64,000 bases of DNA from an uncultured Collinsella sp. (lineage in GTDB: Bacteria; Actinomycetota; Coriobacteriia; Coriobacteriales; Coriobacteriaceae): positions 1 to 64,000 of the forward strand of contig CABUAT010000002.1 in the NCBI GenBank assembly GCA_902489665.1, written 5' to 3'. Both the position numbers and the translations under genes were made by a program. The notes below the pieces were generated by a model. The model made no database searches. It was given only the letters and a program-made list of their open reading frames with translations, and had not been told where the DNA came from. The first letter of the stretch is position 1. The number at the start of each line of letters is the position of its first letter. This document shows positions 7,569 to 15,172 of this stretch, piece after piece.

Positions 7569-8885
7569 ATGGGGGAATTCGTGCCGCGGCCCAAAACGCT
7601 CGGAGGGGACATTCCATGCTTAGACAGTCCTGAGCTCGCACGAAAGCGCCAGAAGACACTTTCGGCTCGTGCGGAACTGCGTGCGGAACGCCTCCTTCGA
7701 GCGGAGTCGAACCTCGAAACCCCGGTCGAAACGCAGGCTGACGGAGCGCCGCTTTTCCGCATAAGCGACCTGTCGGCGGGCTACGACAAGAAGGTCGTAG
7801 TCGAAGGCGTCGATCTGGAGGTTCGCGCGGGCGACGTCGTGGCGCTCATCGGGCCGAACGGCTCGGGCAAGTCGACCATCTTGAAAACCATCACACGCCA
7901 TCTGGCACCGCTTGCCGGCGCGGTCGAGCTCGACGGGCGGGAGATTTCCCGATGGAAGACGGCGGAGTTCGCAAGGAACCTTGCCGTTATGCTGACAGAT
8001 CGCCCCCGGACCGAGCTCCTCACCTGCCGCGATATCGTAGAGGCGGGAAGGCATCCCTACACCGGGCGAATGGGCACACTCTCGCCCGACGACCATAGTC
8101 GGGTCGACGAGGCCATGAAAACCGCACATGTGGAAGAGCTCGCCGAGCGCGACTTCATGCAGATAAGCGACGGGCAACGCCAGCGCGTCATGCTCGCACG
8201 CGCCATCGCGCAGGATCCGCGCGTGCTCGTGCTCGACGAGCCCACGTCGCATCTCGATATCCGCTACCAGATCGACCTGCTGCGAATACTTCGCCACCTT
8301 GCGAAATCGCGGAATGTGGCTATCATCATGTCCATCCACGAACTCGAGCTCGCGCAGAAAAGCGCCGACAAGGTGATTTGCGTGAAGGACGGCCGGGTCT
8401 TCCGCGCCGGCGCACCCGAGGACATATTCACGCGCGAGACGATTGGCGAGCTCTACGGCCTTAAACATGGCACCTTCAACGAGCGCTTCGGCAGCGTGGA
8501 AATTGGGCGCCCACACGGCGATGCGCACACGTTCGTCATCGCTGGCGCAGGTACGGGGTCGGCTGTGTTTCGCCAGCTCATCCGACAGGGCAAGGCGTTC
8601 TACGCGGGCGTTCTGCACGAAGGGGACATCGACTGCGAGCTCGCGCGCGACCTGGCGACGGAATGCGTGGCCGAGCGCGCCTTCGAGCCGATCGGGGATA
8701 AAACCATAGCCCGCGCCAAAGAGCTCCTCGTCCACTGCGCGCGCCTTATCGTGTGCCCCTCCGCCTTCGGCACCATAAACGCCCGCAACGCAGAGCTCGT
8801 CGAGTTCGCACGCTCGCATGGTATCGAGGTCATGCGAGTATGCGAAGGCGCATCGGAGGATTCCCATTTGGAGTGGGAAGAATAA
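7569..8885 (+). CDS. ABC importer ATPase with C-terminal Rossmann-like extension
   Basis: This 438-residue protein couples ATP hydrolysis to the importer. The ATPase covers residues about 60-310: Walker A GPNGSGKST, signature region ISDGQRQRVMLARAIAQ, Walker B VLVLDEPTSHLD and a switch histidine in MSIHELEL. The 60 residues before it are charged and atypical. After residue about 315 comes an extra domain of roughly 120 residues beginning FVIAGAGTGSAVFRQL and including LIVCPSAFGTINARN. It resembles a nucleotide-binding or Rossmann-like module, but I do not recognise it. Typical BtuD/FecE proteins are about 260 residues and lack this tail. The ATG immediately follows the permease stop. Confidence 0.92.
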   Translation: MGEFVPRPKTLGGDIPCLDSPELARKRQKTLSARAELRAERLLRAESNLETPVETQADGAPLFRISDLSAGYDKKVVVEGVDLEVRAGDVVALIGPNGSGKSTILKTITRHLAPLAGAVELDGREISRWKTAEFARNLAVMLTDRPRTELLTCRDIVEAGRHPYTGRMGTLSPDDHSRVDEAMKTAHVEELAERDFMQISDGQRQRVMLARAIAQDPRVLVLDEPTSHLDIRYQIDLLRILRHLAKSRNVAIIMSIHELELAQKSADKVICVKDGRVFRAGAPEDIFTRETIGELYGLKHGTFNERFGSVEIGRPHGDAHTFVIAGAGTGSAVFRQLIRQGKAFYAGVLHEGDIDCELARDLATECVAERAFEPIGDKTIARAKELLVHCARLIVCPSAFGTINARNAELVEFARSHGIEVMRVCEGASEDSHLEWEE

Positions 8886-8902
8886 ACTGGACTTTCTTTT
8901 AA

Positions 8903-8995
8903 GGATCCTCAGGCTACAGCTCCTACACCGGCGAGGTCTCCAAGGCGCCGGAGAACCTCGTGAACAGGGATTTCCACGCCGACGAGCCCAACTAG
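8903..8995 (+). mobile_element. Remnant of an IS3-family transposase gene (orfB)
   Basis: One frame reads YSSYTGEVSKAPENLVNRDF then HADEPN and a stop. In IS3-type orfB transposases this kind of sequence immediately precedes the catalytic domain (usually followed by LWLTDITEF). Only about 27 codons survive, with a TAG where the catalytic domain should start and no inverted repeats found. It fills the gap between the ABC ATPase gene and the tetR stop, exactly where the G+C-rich cobalamin block ends. It looks like the scar of an insertion or rearrangement. Family identity rests on motif memory only. Confidence 0.55.
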
Positions 8996-8997
8996 GC

Positions 8998-9609
8998 CTA
9001 ATCCAAGCGAGATTCCAGACTCGACAGACCATTGAGAGTCAGATCGTTGGCGACCTCAGAGACGCGCTCGATAGGAACCGAGCCGTCAGACAGTGCCCAC
9101 GTGCGATAGATACCGATAATACCCGACAGCAAAAACGCCAGATAGTAGTCGAACATCTCGTCCTTGAGACCTTGGGGCAGCAGATCGCGCTCGGCAATCT
9201 CATGTTCGAGCGGCGCACGAAGACGAGCCATGAAATCATCGAGCGGAATATTCTCGATCAGCTGACGATTGAGCACTAAGTTGTTGCACAGTGCCTCATT
9301 AACGGTTTTAAAGAAGGTCGCCGCCGCGCCAAGAGCGCGCTCGCTGGTGTCACCGTCCATAGAAGCAAGCGTTTTCTCGACCGAGTCGACAATCATCTCC
9401 ACCACATCGACGGCAATGGCATCGAGCAGGCCGTCAACCGTACCAAAGTGAACGTAAAAGGTCTTGCGGTCGACATTGGCCTCGCGCGCGATGGCACTCA
9501 CCGTAATGTCTGCCAGCGGCTTTTCCATGAGCAGGCGCTCGAAAGCCGAAAGGATGGCATTACGGCTGCGAATGATGCGACGATCAAGACGCGGTTTGCT
9601 GGTTGCCAT
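8998..9609 (-). CDS. TetR/AcrR-family transcriptional regulator
   Basis: This 203-residue one-component repressor has an N-terminal helix-turn-helix at about residues 10-55 (ILSAFERLLMEKPLADITVS, IAREANVDRKTFYVHFGTVD) and a variable helical ligand-binding domain with AFLLSGIIGIYRTW near the end. The ATG at 9609 has AAGGGA upstream; earlier residues in frame are not family-like. Its target is unknown. An inverted repeat 44 bases upstream may be its own operator. It reads towards the cobalamin block but is separated from it by the transposase scar, so a link to that block is not supported. Confidence 0.9.
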   Translation of the reverse strand: MATSKPRLDRRIIRSRNAILSAFERLLMEKPLADITVSAIAREANVDRKTFYVHFGTVDGLLDAIAVDVVEMIVDSVEKTLASMDGDTSERALGAAATFFKTVNEALCNNLVLNRQLIENIPLDDFMARLRAPLEHEIAERDLLPQGLKDEMFDYYLAFLLSGIIGIYRTWALSDGSVPIERVSEVANDLTLNGLSSLESRLD

Positions 9610-9652
9610 GGGCGTGTCCCTTCGATATGCAAGCATTCATCAACAGATGAGA

Positions 9653-9676
9653 GATAATCTACGTAAGAGGATTATC
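9653..9676. promoter_or_regulatory. Candidate TetR-regulator operator
   Basis: GATAATC and its inverse GATTATC are separated by ten bases just upstream of the tetR-family gene. This spacing and symmetry suit a dimeric repressor, and autoregulation is the simplest reading. It also lies close to the end of the flippase-like gene, so it can only control leftward transcription into tetR. Confidence 0.4.
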
Positions 9677-9725
9677 CCCCATACAGCACAAATATGCCCC
9701 GCATCATGAAGAACGCACGACTGCC

Positions 9726-11033
9726 CTACTGCGACTTGGGATGCTTCTTCTTATTGAGTGCCGACGGAGATACGCGAATACCATCGCCTGTCTGGCGCAC
9801 ATAGGCTTTATGAGCCGGCTTAGCGGTCCCAGAAGCCTTCTGAGCGCGCTTCTTGGGATCAACGGTAACAGCATTCGTGGGGTGCGGCATAGTGGGCGCA
9901 GAGGGCGTCTGAGGCGTGCGGCCGAGCTTGCGCATCACACGATCCCAGCGCGCATGGATGCTCTCGTTGTGGGCGCTCTTAAGTCCCAGCAGGGGCGCAG
10001 CCAAAATGGTCGGCGCAATAAACGTAATGAGGCGCCACAGCAGATAGCCGGCGGTCGAAGCCGACCCAAAGAAATGACCCAAGAACAATGCAAAGCCGCC
10101 CTCAGCGCCACCAGTTCCACCGGGCAGGGGGACCGCAGAGCTCAGCAGCTGGACAAAGGCGCTCGCGGCCATGACCGAGAAAAAGTCGACCTCGTGGTGG
10201 CCAAAGGCAAGCATCAGGAAATACGGCACCAGATAGAAAAACGCGAGTTGCAGCATGGTGATGACCACCGTGAGCAGCATGGAAGAAAAATGTCCGGCTG
10301 AAAGCTTGAACTTCTCGGAGAAGGAGTAGATCTCGCCATCGACAAACGTGCGCCATCCCTCGATCTTAGTGGCCGAGACACCAATGCGCTCAAGCCAATT
10401 GATGATGCAATGGGCGACGCGCGTGACGGTCTTAGGCATGAGCGCGACGGCGAAGATGCCCAGCAAGATGCAGCAGTGCCCACCAAAGCTAAAGACGCAC
10501 AGCAACGTCATGTCGCCATAGCGCTCGGCAAAAAACGGCATGCGAGCAAGCAGTAGGATAGCGCCCCAGGCAACGAGGCCAAACTGGTACACGATAAAAC
10601 GCGTGAATTGCGTGGCGCCGGCCTCGCCCACGTTTTGGCCGGCCTTGGTCAGGCGATAGATTTGAGCCGGGGTGGAGCCCATCATCATGGGCGTCAGGTT
10701 ACCAAAGAAGATGCCACTCGCCTCGACCGAGATCAGGTCGCGGATGCCGACGGGCGAATTGGGATCGAGCCAGACGGCGATCGCATAGGCCACAATGCCA
10801 AAGAACAGGTACATGAACATGCAAAGACACGCGACAACGAGCCATGACGCCTGGACGCTCGACATAGCGGCCCAGAACTGCCCCATCTGCCCGGTTACCA
10901 CCAGATAGACGATATAACCTACCAGCACGACGCCGATAAAGATGGCGCCGCGGCGTGCGCTCTTATTGTCATCTCCGCCCGAGGCCTCAACCTCGACCTG
11001 GGGCTTAGACGTATGCTGAGAGGACTCCGTCAT
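9726..11033 (-). CDS. Flippase-like membrane protein (LPG synthase TM region / UPF0104 type)
   Basis: This 435-residue membrane protein has a short acidic N-terminus, about eight transmembrane segments (residues about 25-350) and a basic C-terminal tail. Conserved-looking patches include PNSPVGIRDLISVEASGIFF, MMMGSTPAQIYRLTKAG and SAVPLPGGTGGAEGGFALFL. These fit the LPG_synthase_TM superfamily, which includes the membrane part of MprF and glycosyl-lipid flippase-like proteins. No cytosolic aminoacyl-transfer domain is attached, so it should not itself aminoacylate lipids. AGAAGGAG precedes the ATG at 11033. The substrate is unknown; a cell-envelope lipid role is inference. Confidence 0.82.
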   Translation of the reverse strand: MTESSQHTSKPQVEVEASGGDDNKSARRGAIFIGVVLVGYIVYLVVTGQMGQFWAAMSSVQASWLVVACLCMFMYLFFGIVAYAIAVWLDPNSPVGIRDLISVEASGIFFGNLTPMMMGSTPAQIYRLTKAGQNVGEAGATQFTRFIVYQFGLVAWGAILLLARMPFFAERYGDMTLLCVFSFGGHCCILLGIFAVALMPKTVTRVAHCIINWLERIGVSATKIEGWRTFVDGEIYSFSEKFKLSAGHFSSMLLTVVITMLQLAFFYLVPYFLMLAFGHHEVDFFSVMAASAFVQLLSSAVPLPGGTGGAEGGFALFLGHFFGSASTAGYLLWRLITFIAPTILAAPLLGLKSAHNESIHARWDRVMRKLGRTPQTPSAPTMPHPTNAVTVDPKKRAQKASGTAKPAHKAYVRQTGDGIRVSPSALNKKKHPKSQ

Positions 11034-11140
11034 GAGACTCCTTCTAACAGTCAAAATATCTTGGATATTGTACCCGTAAGGGCCATAGGCAGAACGCAAA
11101 GCTCTGGTTCAAACGGGAATTGCAGACGGTTGTTTGAAAA

Positions 11141-11173
11141 TAAAAAAACCCGGCCTTCCATAGGAAGTCCGGG
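11141..11173 (-). terminator. Rho-independent terminator after the tRNA-Glu pair
   Basis: Read leftward, a stem of CCCGGACTTCC pairing with GGAAGGCCGGG closes a short loop and is followed by seven T residues. It ends the tRNA transcript before the flippase-like gene. Confidence 0.85.
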
Positions 11174-11184
11174 TATCAGATGCG

Positions 11185-11261
11185 TGGTAGCCCGTACCAG
11201 ATTCGAACTGGTGATCTCCGCCTTGAGAGGGCGGCGTCCTAAACCGCTAGACGAACGGGCC
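11185..11261 (-). tRNA. tRNA-Glu (anticodon CUC), copy 2
   Basis: On the minus strand the sequence folds as a cloverleaf beginning GGCCCGTTCGTCTAGCGG. The anticodon stem CCGCC/GGCGG holds the loop CTCTCAA (anticodon CTC, reading GAG). The T-arm contains GTTCGAATC and the 3' CCA is encoded. It is apparently identical to the neighbouring copy 22 bases upstream. Confidence 0.95.
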
Positions 11262-11283
11262 ATAAGCCTCAGCAGAAAAGAAG

Positions 11284-11360
11284 TGGTAGCCCGTACCAGA
11301 TTCGAACTGGTGATCTCCGCCTTGAGAGGGCGGCGTCCTAAACCGCTAGACGAACGGGCC
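11284..11360 (-). tRNA. tRNA-Glu (anticodon CUC), copy 1
   Basis: Same sequence and fold as the downstream copy, with anticodon CTC in a seven-base loop, TTCGAAT T-loop and encoded CCA. The two form a tandem duplication probably transcribed together and ended by the terminator at 11141-11173. Confidence 0.95.
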
Positions 11361-11487
11361 ACATGACATCTGCACTGCCGTGCTGCGAGGATATATATTA
11401 CGGGACAAAAAACGTCAGCGCAAGAAGAAATTCCAAATTGCCGAAAAATTGTCGGCAGGTTATGGAATACGCAGGTAAACTTGGTAG

Positions 11488-12882
11488 CTAATTCAAGTTG
11501 AGATGAACCAAAAGAGCTTCGCGCTCGTTGGGAATATCGTCTTCGATCACGGCGTCGAGGGCGGAGTTGAGAAGCTGACCCAGTTCCGGCCCGGGCTTGA
11601 CTCCGGCACGGATCAGGTCGCCGCCGTTGATGGCGAGCATCTTGAGCGTATAGGGCTCCCCTGCCTTCAGCAGCTCGTGCGCCAGCGCGCGCATCTCCTC
11701 AATCGTCTCAACATAATAGAAGCACGACGGGGCCTTGCCAAGTGTGTCGGCACGCTTAAGGTCCATGAGCTCGTCAATCAGGCGGGCCGTGTCGACGCCC
11801 TCACCCGAAAGCGCGCGCATCATATTGAGCAGGCAGGAGCGCTCGGGGCGCAGCGGCTTGTCATGGTATTTGATGAGCAGGCACACGTCGCGCACCAAGT
11901 CGTGCGAGAGGGCCAGGCGATCCATAATGACGCGCGCCTTCTTGGCGCCGAGCTCGGGATGACCGTAGAAGTGTCCGCTGCCGGCGTGATCGACCGTGAA
12001 GCACTCGGGCTTGGACACATCGTGCAAAAACGCCGCCCACATAAGGCTCGACGAGGGCGCGACGCCGTCACACAGCGCGAGCTCCCCCGCCACCGTCAGC
12101 ACACGGGCGATATGCACGTAGACGTTAAACGCATGATAGACACTGCGCTGATCAAACCCGCGACCCGCTGCCAACTCGGGCACGGCGGCGCAGATGAGCT
12201 CGGGATAGCGGAGCATCGCGTCTCCCCCATGACCGGTCGAAAGAATGCCCTCGAGCTCAATACCCACACGCTCACGCGCCACGGCTTCGAGCAGCGGCGC
12301 GCACTCGGCAAGCGCACGCTTGGTCTCGGGCTCAATCATAAAGTCCAGACGGCAGGCAAAGCGCACCGCACGCAGCATGCGCAGGGCGTCCTCGTTAAAG
12401 CGACGCTTGGGATCGCCGACAGCGCGAATCAGCTTGCGCTCCAAGTCACCCTGGCCGTCGTAGCGGTCGACAAGCCCGCGCTCGGGATGCCAGGCCATGG
12501 CATTGACGGTAAAGTCGCGGCGCGCCAGATCGTCCTCGAGCGAGGCGGCACGCTCCACACTCTGGGGATGACGACCATCGGTGTAAAAGCCATCCAGACG
12601 GTACGTGGTGACCTCGATACGCTCGCCATCGGAAATAGCCGTGATTCCGCCAAATTTAATGCCCGATTCCACAACCGCGATGCCGGCGGCCTCGAGCGCC
12701 GCTTTGGACTCCTGCCACAGGCCGCTACAGCACATATCAACATCGTGGCTGGGGTACCCCATAAGGGCGTCGCGCACCCAACCGCCCACGTACCAAGCCT
12801 CAAGACCAGCCGCTTCAAGCGCGCGCAGGACGCGCAGGGACGCATCGGACGGTTGAGTACCGTTGAGCGAAACATTGCACAT
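11488..12882 (-). CDS. cca: CCA-adding tRNA nucleotidyltransferase
   Basis: This enzyme adds or repairs the 3' CCA of tRNAs. The 464-residue protein has the class II nucleotidyltransferase head, with YVGGWVRDALMG at residues about 35-46 and the metal-binding DVDMCC about ten residues on. RRDFTVNAMAW and RRFNEDALRMLRAVRFACRL follow in the neck region. A C-terminal HD domain contains FLHDVSKP and GHPELGAKKA. The first ATG gives a full-length protein. It stands as a single gene between the tRNA-Glu pair and the fructose genes. The assignment is firm; whether it adds CCA or A only cannot be told from sequence alone. Confidence 0.93.
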   Translation of the reverse strand: MCNVSLNGTQPSDASLRVLRALEAAGLEAWYVGGWVRDALMGYPSHDVDMCCSGLWQESKAALEAAGIAVVESGIKFGGITAISDGERIEVTTYRLDGFYTDGRHPQSVERAASLEDDLARRDFTVNAMAWHPERGLVDRYDGQGDLERKLIRAVGDPKRRFNEDALRMLRAVRFACRLDFMIEPETKRALAECAPLLEAVARERVGIELEGILSTGHGGDAMLRYPELICAAVPELAAGRGFDQRSVYHAFNVYVHIARVLTVAGELALCDGVAPSSSLMWAAFLHDVSKPECFTVDHAGSGHFYGHPELGAKKARVIMDRLALSHDLVRDVCLLIKYHDKPLRPERSCLLNMMRALSGEGVDTARLIDELMDLKRADTLGKAPSCFYYVETIEEMRALAHELLKAGEPYTLKMLAINGGDLIRAGVKPGPELGQLLNSALDAVIEDDIPNEREALLVHLNLN

Positions 12883-12978
12883 GCCTATGGCCTCCTGCGA
12901 CTATCAAATTGGCTATCGATTGCGTCTGCAAGAAGTCTAGCAAGAAACAGCCTCCACTGCACACGCAAGTCCGATAAA

Positions 12979-13012
12979 CAAAAACGCATCCGTCCTAGTC
13001 TAAGACGGATGC
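12979..13012 (-). terminator. Rho-independent terminator after fruK
   Basis: Leftward, GCATCCGTC pairs with GACGGATGC around a nine-base loop and is followed by GTTTTTGTTT. It ends the fructose-kinase transcript before cca. Confidence 0.8.
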
Positions 13013-13046
13013 GAAATAATCAAACTATTCAGACAAGGTGCCGGAA

Positions 13047-13979
13047 CTAGCAGACCTGGCGAACCTCGATGTGCTTCTTATATTCGTCCACCTTGGCAAA
13101 ATCCCCCAGACCGGGGCACTCGACCACGTTGGCGCCAGTGGCCATCGAAAGGCGCAGGGCGTCCTCGACGCGCTCGGGAGCGTCGTGCCACACGGACAGG
13201 AAGGCAGCGAGCGAGGAATCGCCGGCGCAGACGGTCGACAGCAGCTTGGCCTCAAAGGTGCGGTTGGCAAACCAGATGTGCTCGCCGTTGGAGAAATACG
13301 CGCCATCGCCACCAAGGGTCAGCAGTACATTCTTGGCGCCCTTGGCGTGCAGCTCGGCCATCGCGCCCTTGACGGACTCGTCGTCGCCACCGCTCACCTT
13401 AATGCCAAAGATGTCGAGCAGCTCGTCGTCATTGGGCTTGATCAGCAGCGGCTCCATGGCAATAAGGTCTGCCAGCTGATGGCTCGAGATGTCGAGGACG
13501 AACTCGGCCCCCTTGGCCTTGACGCGGCGCAGGACCTCGGCCAGGAAGCCCTCGGAAGTGTTGGGAGGCAGCGAGCCGCTGATAACCAGGCAGGTCATGT
13601 CATCGAGCGAATCGATGAGCTCAAACATCTCCTGCTCATTGGCCTCGTTGATGGCGGCACCAGCGTTGACCATGTTGTACTCAGTGTCGGGGCCGGCATT
13701 AAGGAACACGTTGACGCGCGTGATGCCGTCGGTCCACACAGGCTTGACGGGCACGCCCAGGGCCTCGGCGCCCTTAACGATGAACTCACCCGAGAAGCCG
13801 GCGAAGAAACCCAGGATCGTGGTGTCGACACCGTAGTGGTCAAGCGTAAACGAGACGTTGAGGCCCTTGCCGTTGGGCGTGTAGACGGCGTTGCGGGTAC
13901 GCGTGACGGTGTTGGCGTCAAGACCGTCGCAGGCGATGTTGTAGTCAATGGCGGGATTTGCAGTGAGCGTGTAAATCAT
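13047..13979 (-). CDS. fruK: 1-phosphofructokinase-like PfkB kinase (copy A)
   Basis: This 310-residue PfkB-family sugar kinase should phosphorylate fructose 1-phosphate from the PTS to fructose 1,6-bisphosphate. Seen: MIYTLTANPAIDY at the start, GKGLNVSFTLDHYGVDT at about residues 38-54, FFAGFSGEFIV, LVISGSLPPNTSEGFL, and the catalytic VCAGDSSLAAFL near residue 245, with the anion-hole GD preserved. The ATG at 13979 is chosen because AAAGGA lies seven bases before it, inside the longer frame. A homologue lies immediately upstream, with a terminator and gap between them, so the two may be regulated separately. Tagatose-6-phosphate kinase (LacC-like) is the alternative. Confidence 0.85.
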   Translation of the reverse strand: MIYTLTANPAIDYNIACDGLDANTVTRTRNAVYTPNGKGLNVSFTLDHYGVDTTILGFFAGFSGEFIVKGAEALGVPVKPVWTDGITRVNVFLNAGPDTEYNMVNAGAAINEANEQEMFELIDSLDDMTCLVISGSLPPNTSEGFLAEVLRRVKAKGAEFVLDISSHQLADLIAMEPLLIKPNDDELLDIFGIKVSGGDDESVKGAMAELHAKGAKNVLLTLGGDGAYFSNGEHIWFANRTFEAKLLSTVCAGDSSLAAFLSVWHDAPERVEDALRLSMATGANVVECPGLGDFAKVDEYKKHIEVRQVC

Positions 13980-14088
13980 GAATGTTCCTTTCACGAAGCA
14001 ACGTGTTAATGAAAGTATATTCCACGCATCGACAAAAGGCTAGGACAACTCGGTGAACGGTGTGGAAGCGATGAAGTACGGCAGGACA

Positions 14089-14097
14089 CCCCCCCCC
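14089..14097. repeat. Nine-base C/G homopolymer upstream of fruK copy A
   Basis: There are nine consecutive C residues on the + strand (G on the coding strand), about 110 bases before the fruK start and just downstream of the preceding terminator. Such tracts can slip during replication. No promoter element clearly straddles it. Confidence 0.8.
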
Positions 14098-14106
14098 TGG
14101 CGGAAC

Positions 14107-14139
14107 AAAAAGGCGCCCCGGCCGAAACCGGGGCGCCGC
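14107..14139 (-). terminator. Rho-independent terminator after fruK copy B
   Basis: Leftward, GGCGCCCCGG pairs perfectly with CCGGGGCGCC around a six-base loop, followed by TTTTT. This strong terminator separates the two fruK-like genes. Confidence 0.88.
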
Positions 14140-14165
14140 ATGTGCACGAATATGTCGCGTTTCGA

Positions 14166-15098
14166 TTACTGACGATCGAGCTTGCGGACAGCAACGCGCT
14201 TGCTGTACTCGTCGACGTGACCAAAGTCGCCAATGCCGACGGACTCGGCAACGTTAGCGCCGGTGGCCATAGCGAGCTTCATGGCCTCCTCGACGTTGTC
14301 GCGATCCCTGTACCACTTGTGCAGGAACGCAGCGAGGGTGCAATCGCCGGCGCAGACGGAAGAAACCAGCTTGATGTTGAACTCACGCTTGGCGTACCAG
14401 ATGTCCTCGCCGTTGGAGAAGTAAGCGTCGCCGCGGCTACCACGGGTGAGCAGCACGTTCTGAACGCCAGCGTCGTGAGCCATCTTCATGGCAACGCGAA
14501 CCTCGTCGTCGGTGTCGACCGGCACGCCGAAGATGGCCTTCATCTCGTGATGGTTCGGCTTGATGAGAAGCGGCTTCTTGTGAGCGAGCTCCTTGAGCTT
14601 GTCGGAGGACAGGTCCAGGACGACGTCGGCGCCACGAGCCTGAGCGTGCTCCATGACCTGAGCCAGGAAGTCGGGCGTAGCTTTGGGAGGCACGGAGCCG
14701 GAGACGATCAGGCACTCAAGATCGCCCGCGGTGTCCAGGATGTTGTAGAGCTCCTCCTGGTGCTGCGGCGTGATCGGAGCACCCGGGTTCAGGATGCCGT
14801 ACTCGTGCTGGCCATCGTTGACGTAGGTGTTAATGCGCGTGATACCGTCGGTCCAGACCGGGCGGCAGAGGCAACCCAGGTTCATGACCTCCTCAACGAT
14901 GAACTTGCCCGTGAAGCCAGCAAAGAAGCCGAGTGCGACGGTGTCAACGCCCATCTTCTTAAAGGCGAAGGACACGTCAAGGCCCTTGCCGTTAGCCGTG
15001 TAGCTGGCCGAGCCGGTGCGGACGTTCTCATCGGGCTCGAGCGGAGAGCTCGAAACCGTCATGTCGACAGCCGGGTTAGCGGTTAGCGTGTAGAACAT
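14166..15098 (-). CDS. fruK: 1-phosphofructokinase-like PfkB kinase (copy B)
   Basis: This 310-residue paralogue of copy A is clearly related but well diverged. Seen: MFYTLTANPAVDMTV, NGKGLDVSFAFKKMGVDTVA, FFAGFTGKFIVEEV, IVSGSVPPKATPDFL, and the catalytic region VCAGDCTLAAFLHKW with GD retained. It lies 74 bases after ptsI on the same strand and is followed by a strong terminator, so it closes the ptsI transcript. One copy may serve fructose 1-phosphate and the other tagatose 6-phosphate or another ketose phosphate; sequence alone does not settle which. Confidence 0.85.
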   Translation of the reverse strand: MFYTLTANPAVDMTVSSSPLEPDENVRTGSASYTANGKGLDVSFAFKKMGVDTVALGFFAGFTGKFIVEEVMNLGCLCRPVWTDGITRINTYVNDGQHEYGILNPGAPITPQHQEELYNILDTAGDLECLIVSGSVPPKATPDFLAQVMEHAQARGADVVLDLSSDKLKELAHKKPLLIKPNHHEMKAIFGVPVDTDDEVRVAMKMAHDAGVQNVLLTRGSRGDAYFSNGEDIWYAKREFNIKLVSSVCAGDCTLAAFLHKWYRDRDNVEEAMKLAMATGANVAESVGIGDFGHVDEYSKRVAVRKLDRQ

Positions 15099-15172
15099 TT
15101 ACAGTACCCCCTGTATATGTGAGGGCCGCGTGGCCGGCCCATTCCAACCACGCGGTTACCTCTGATACCAAA

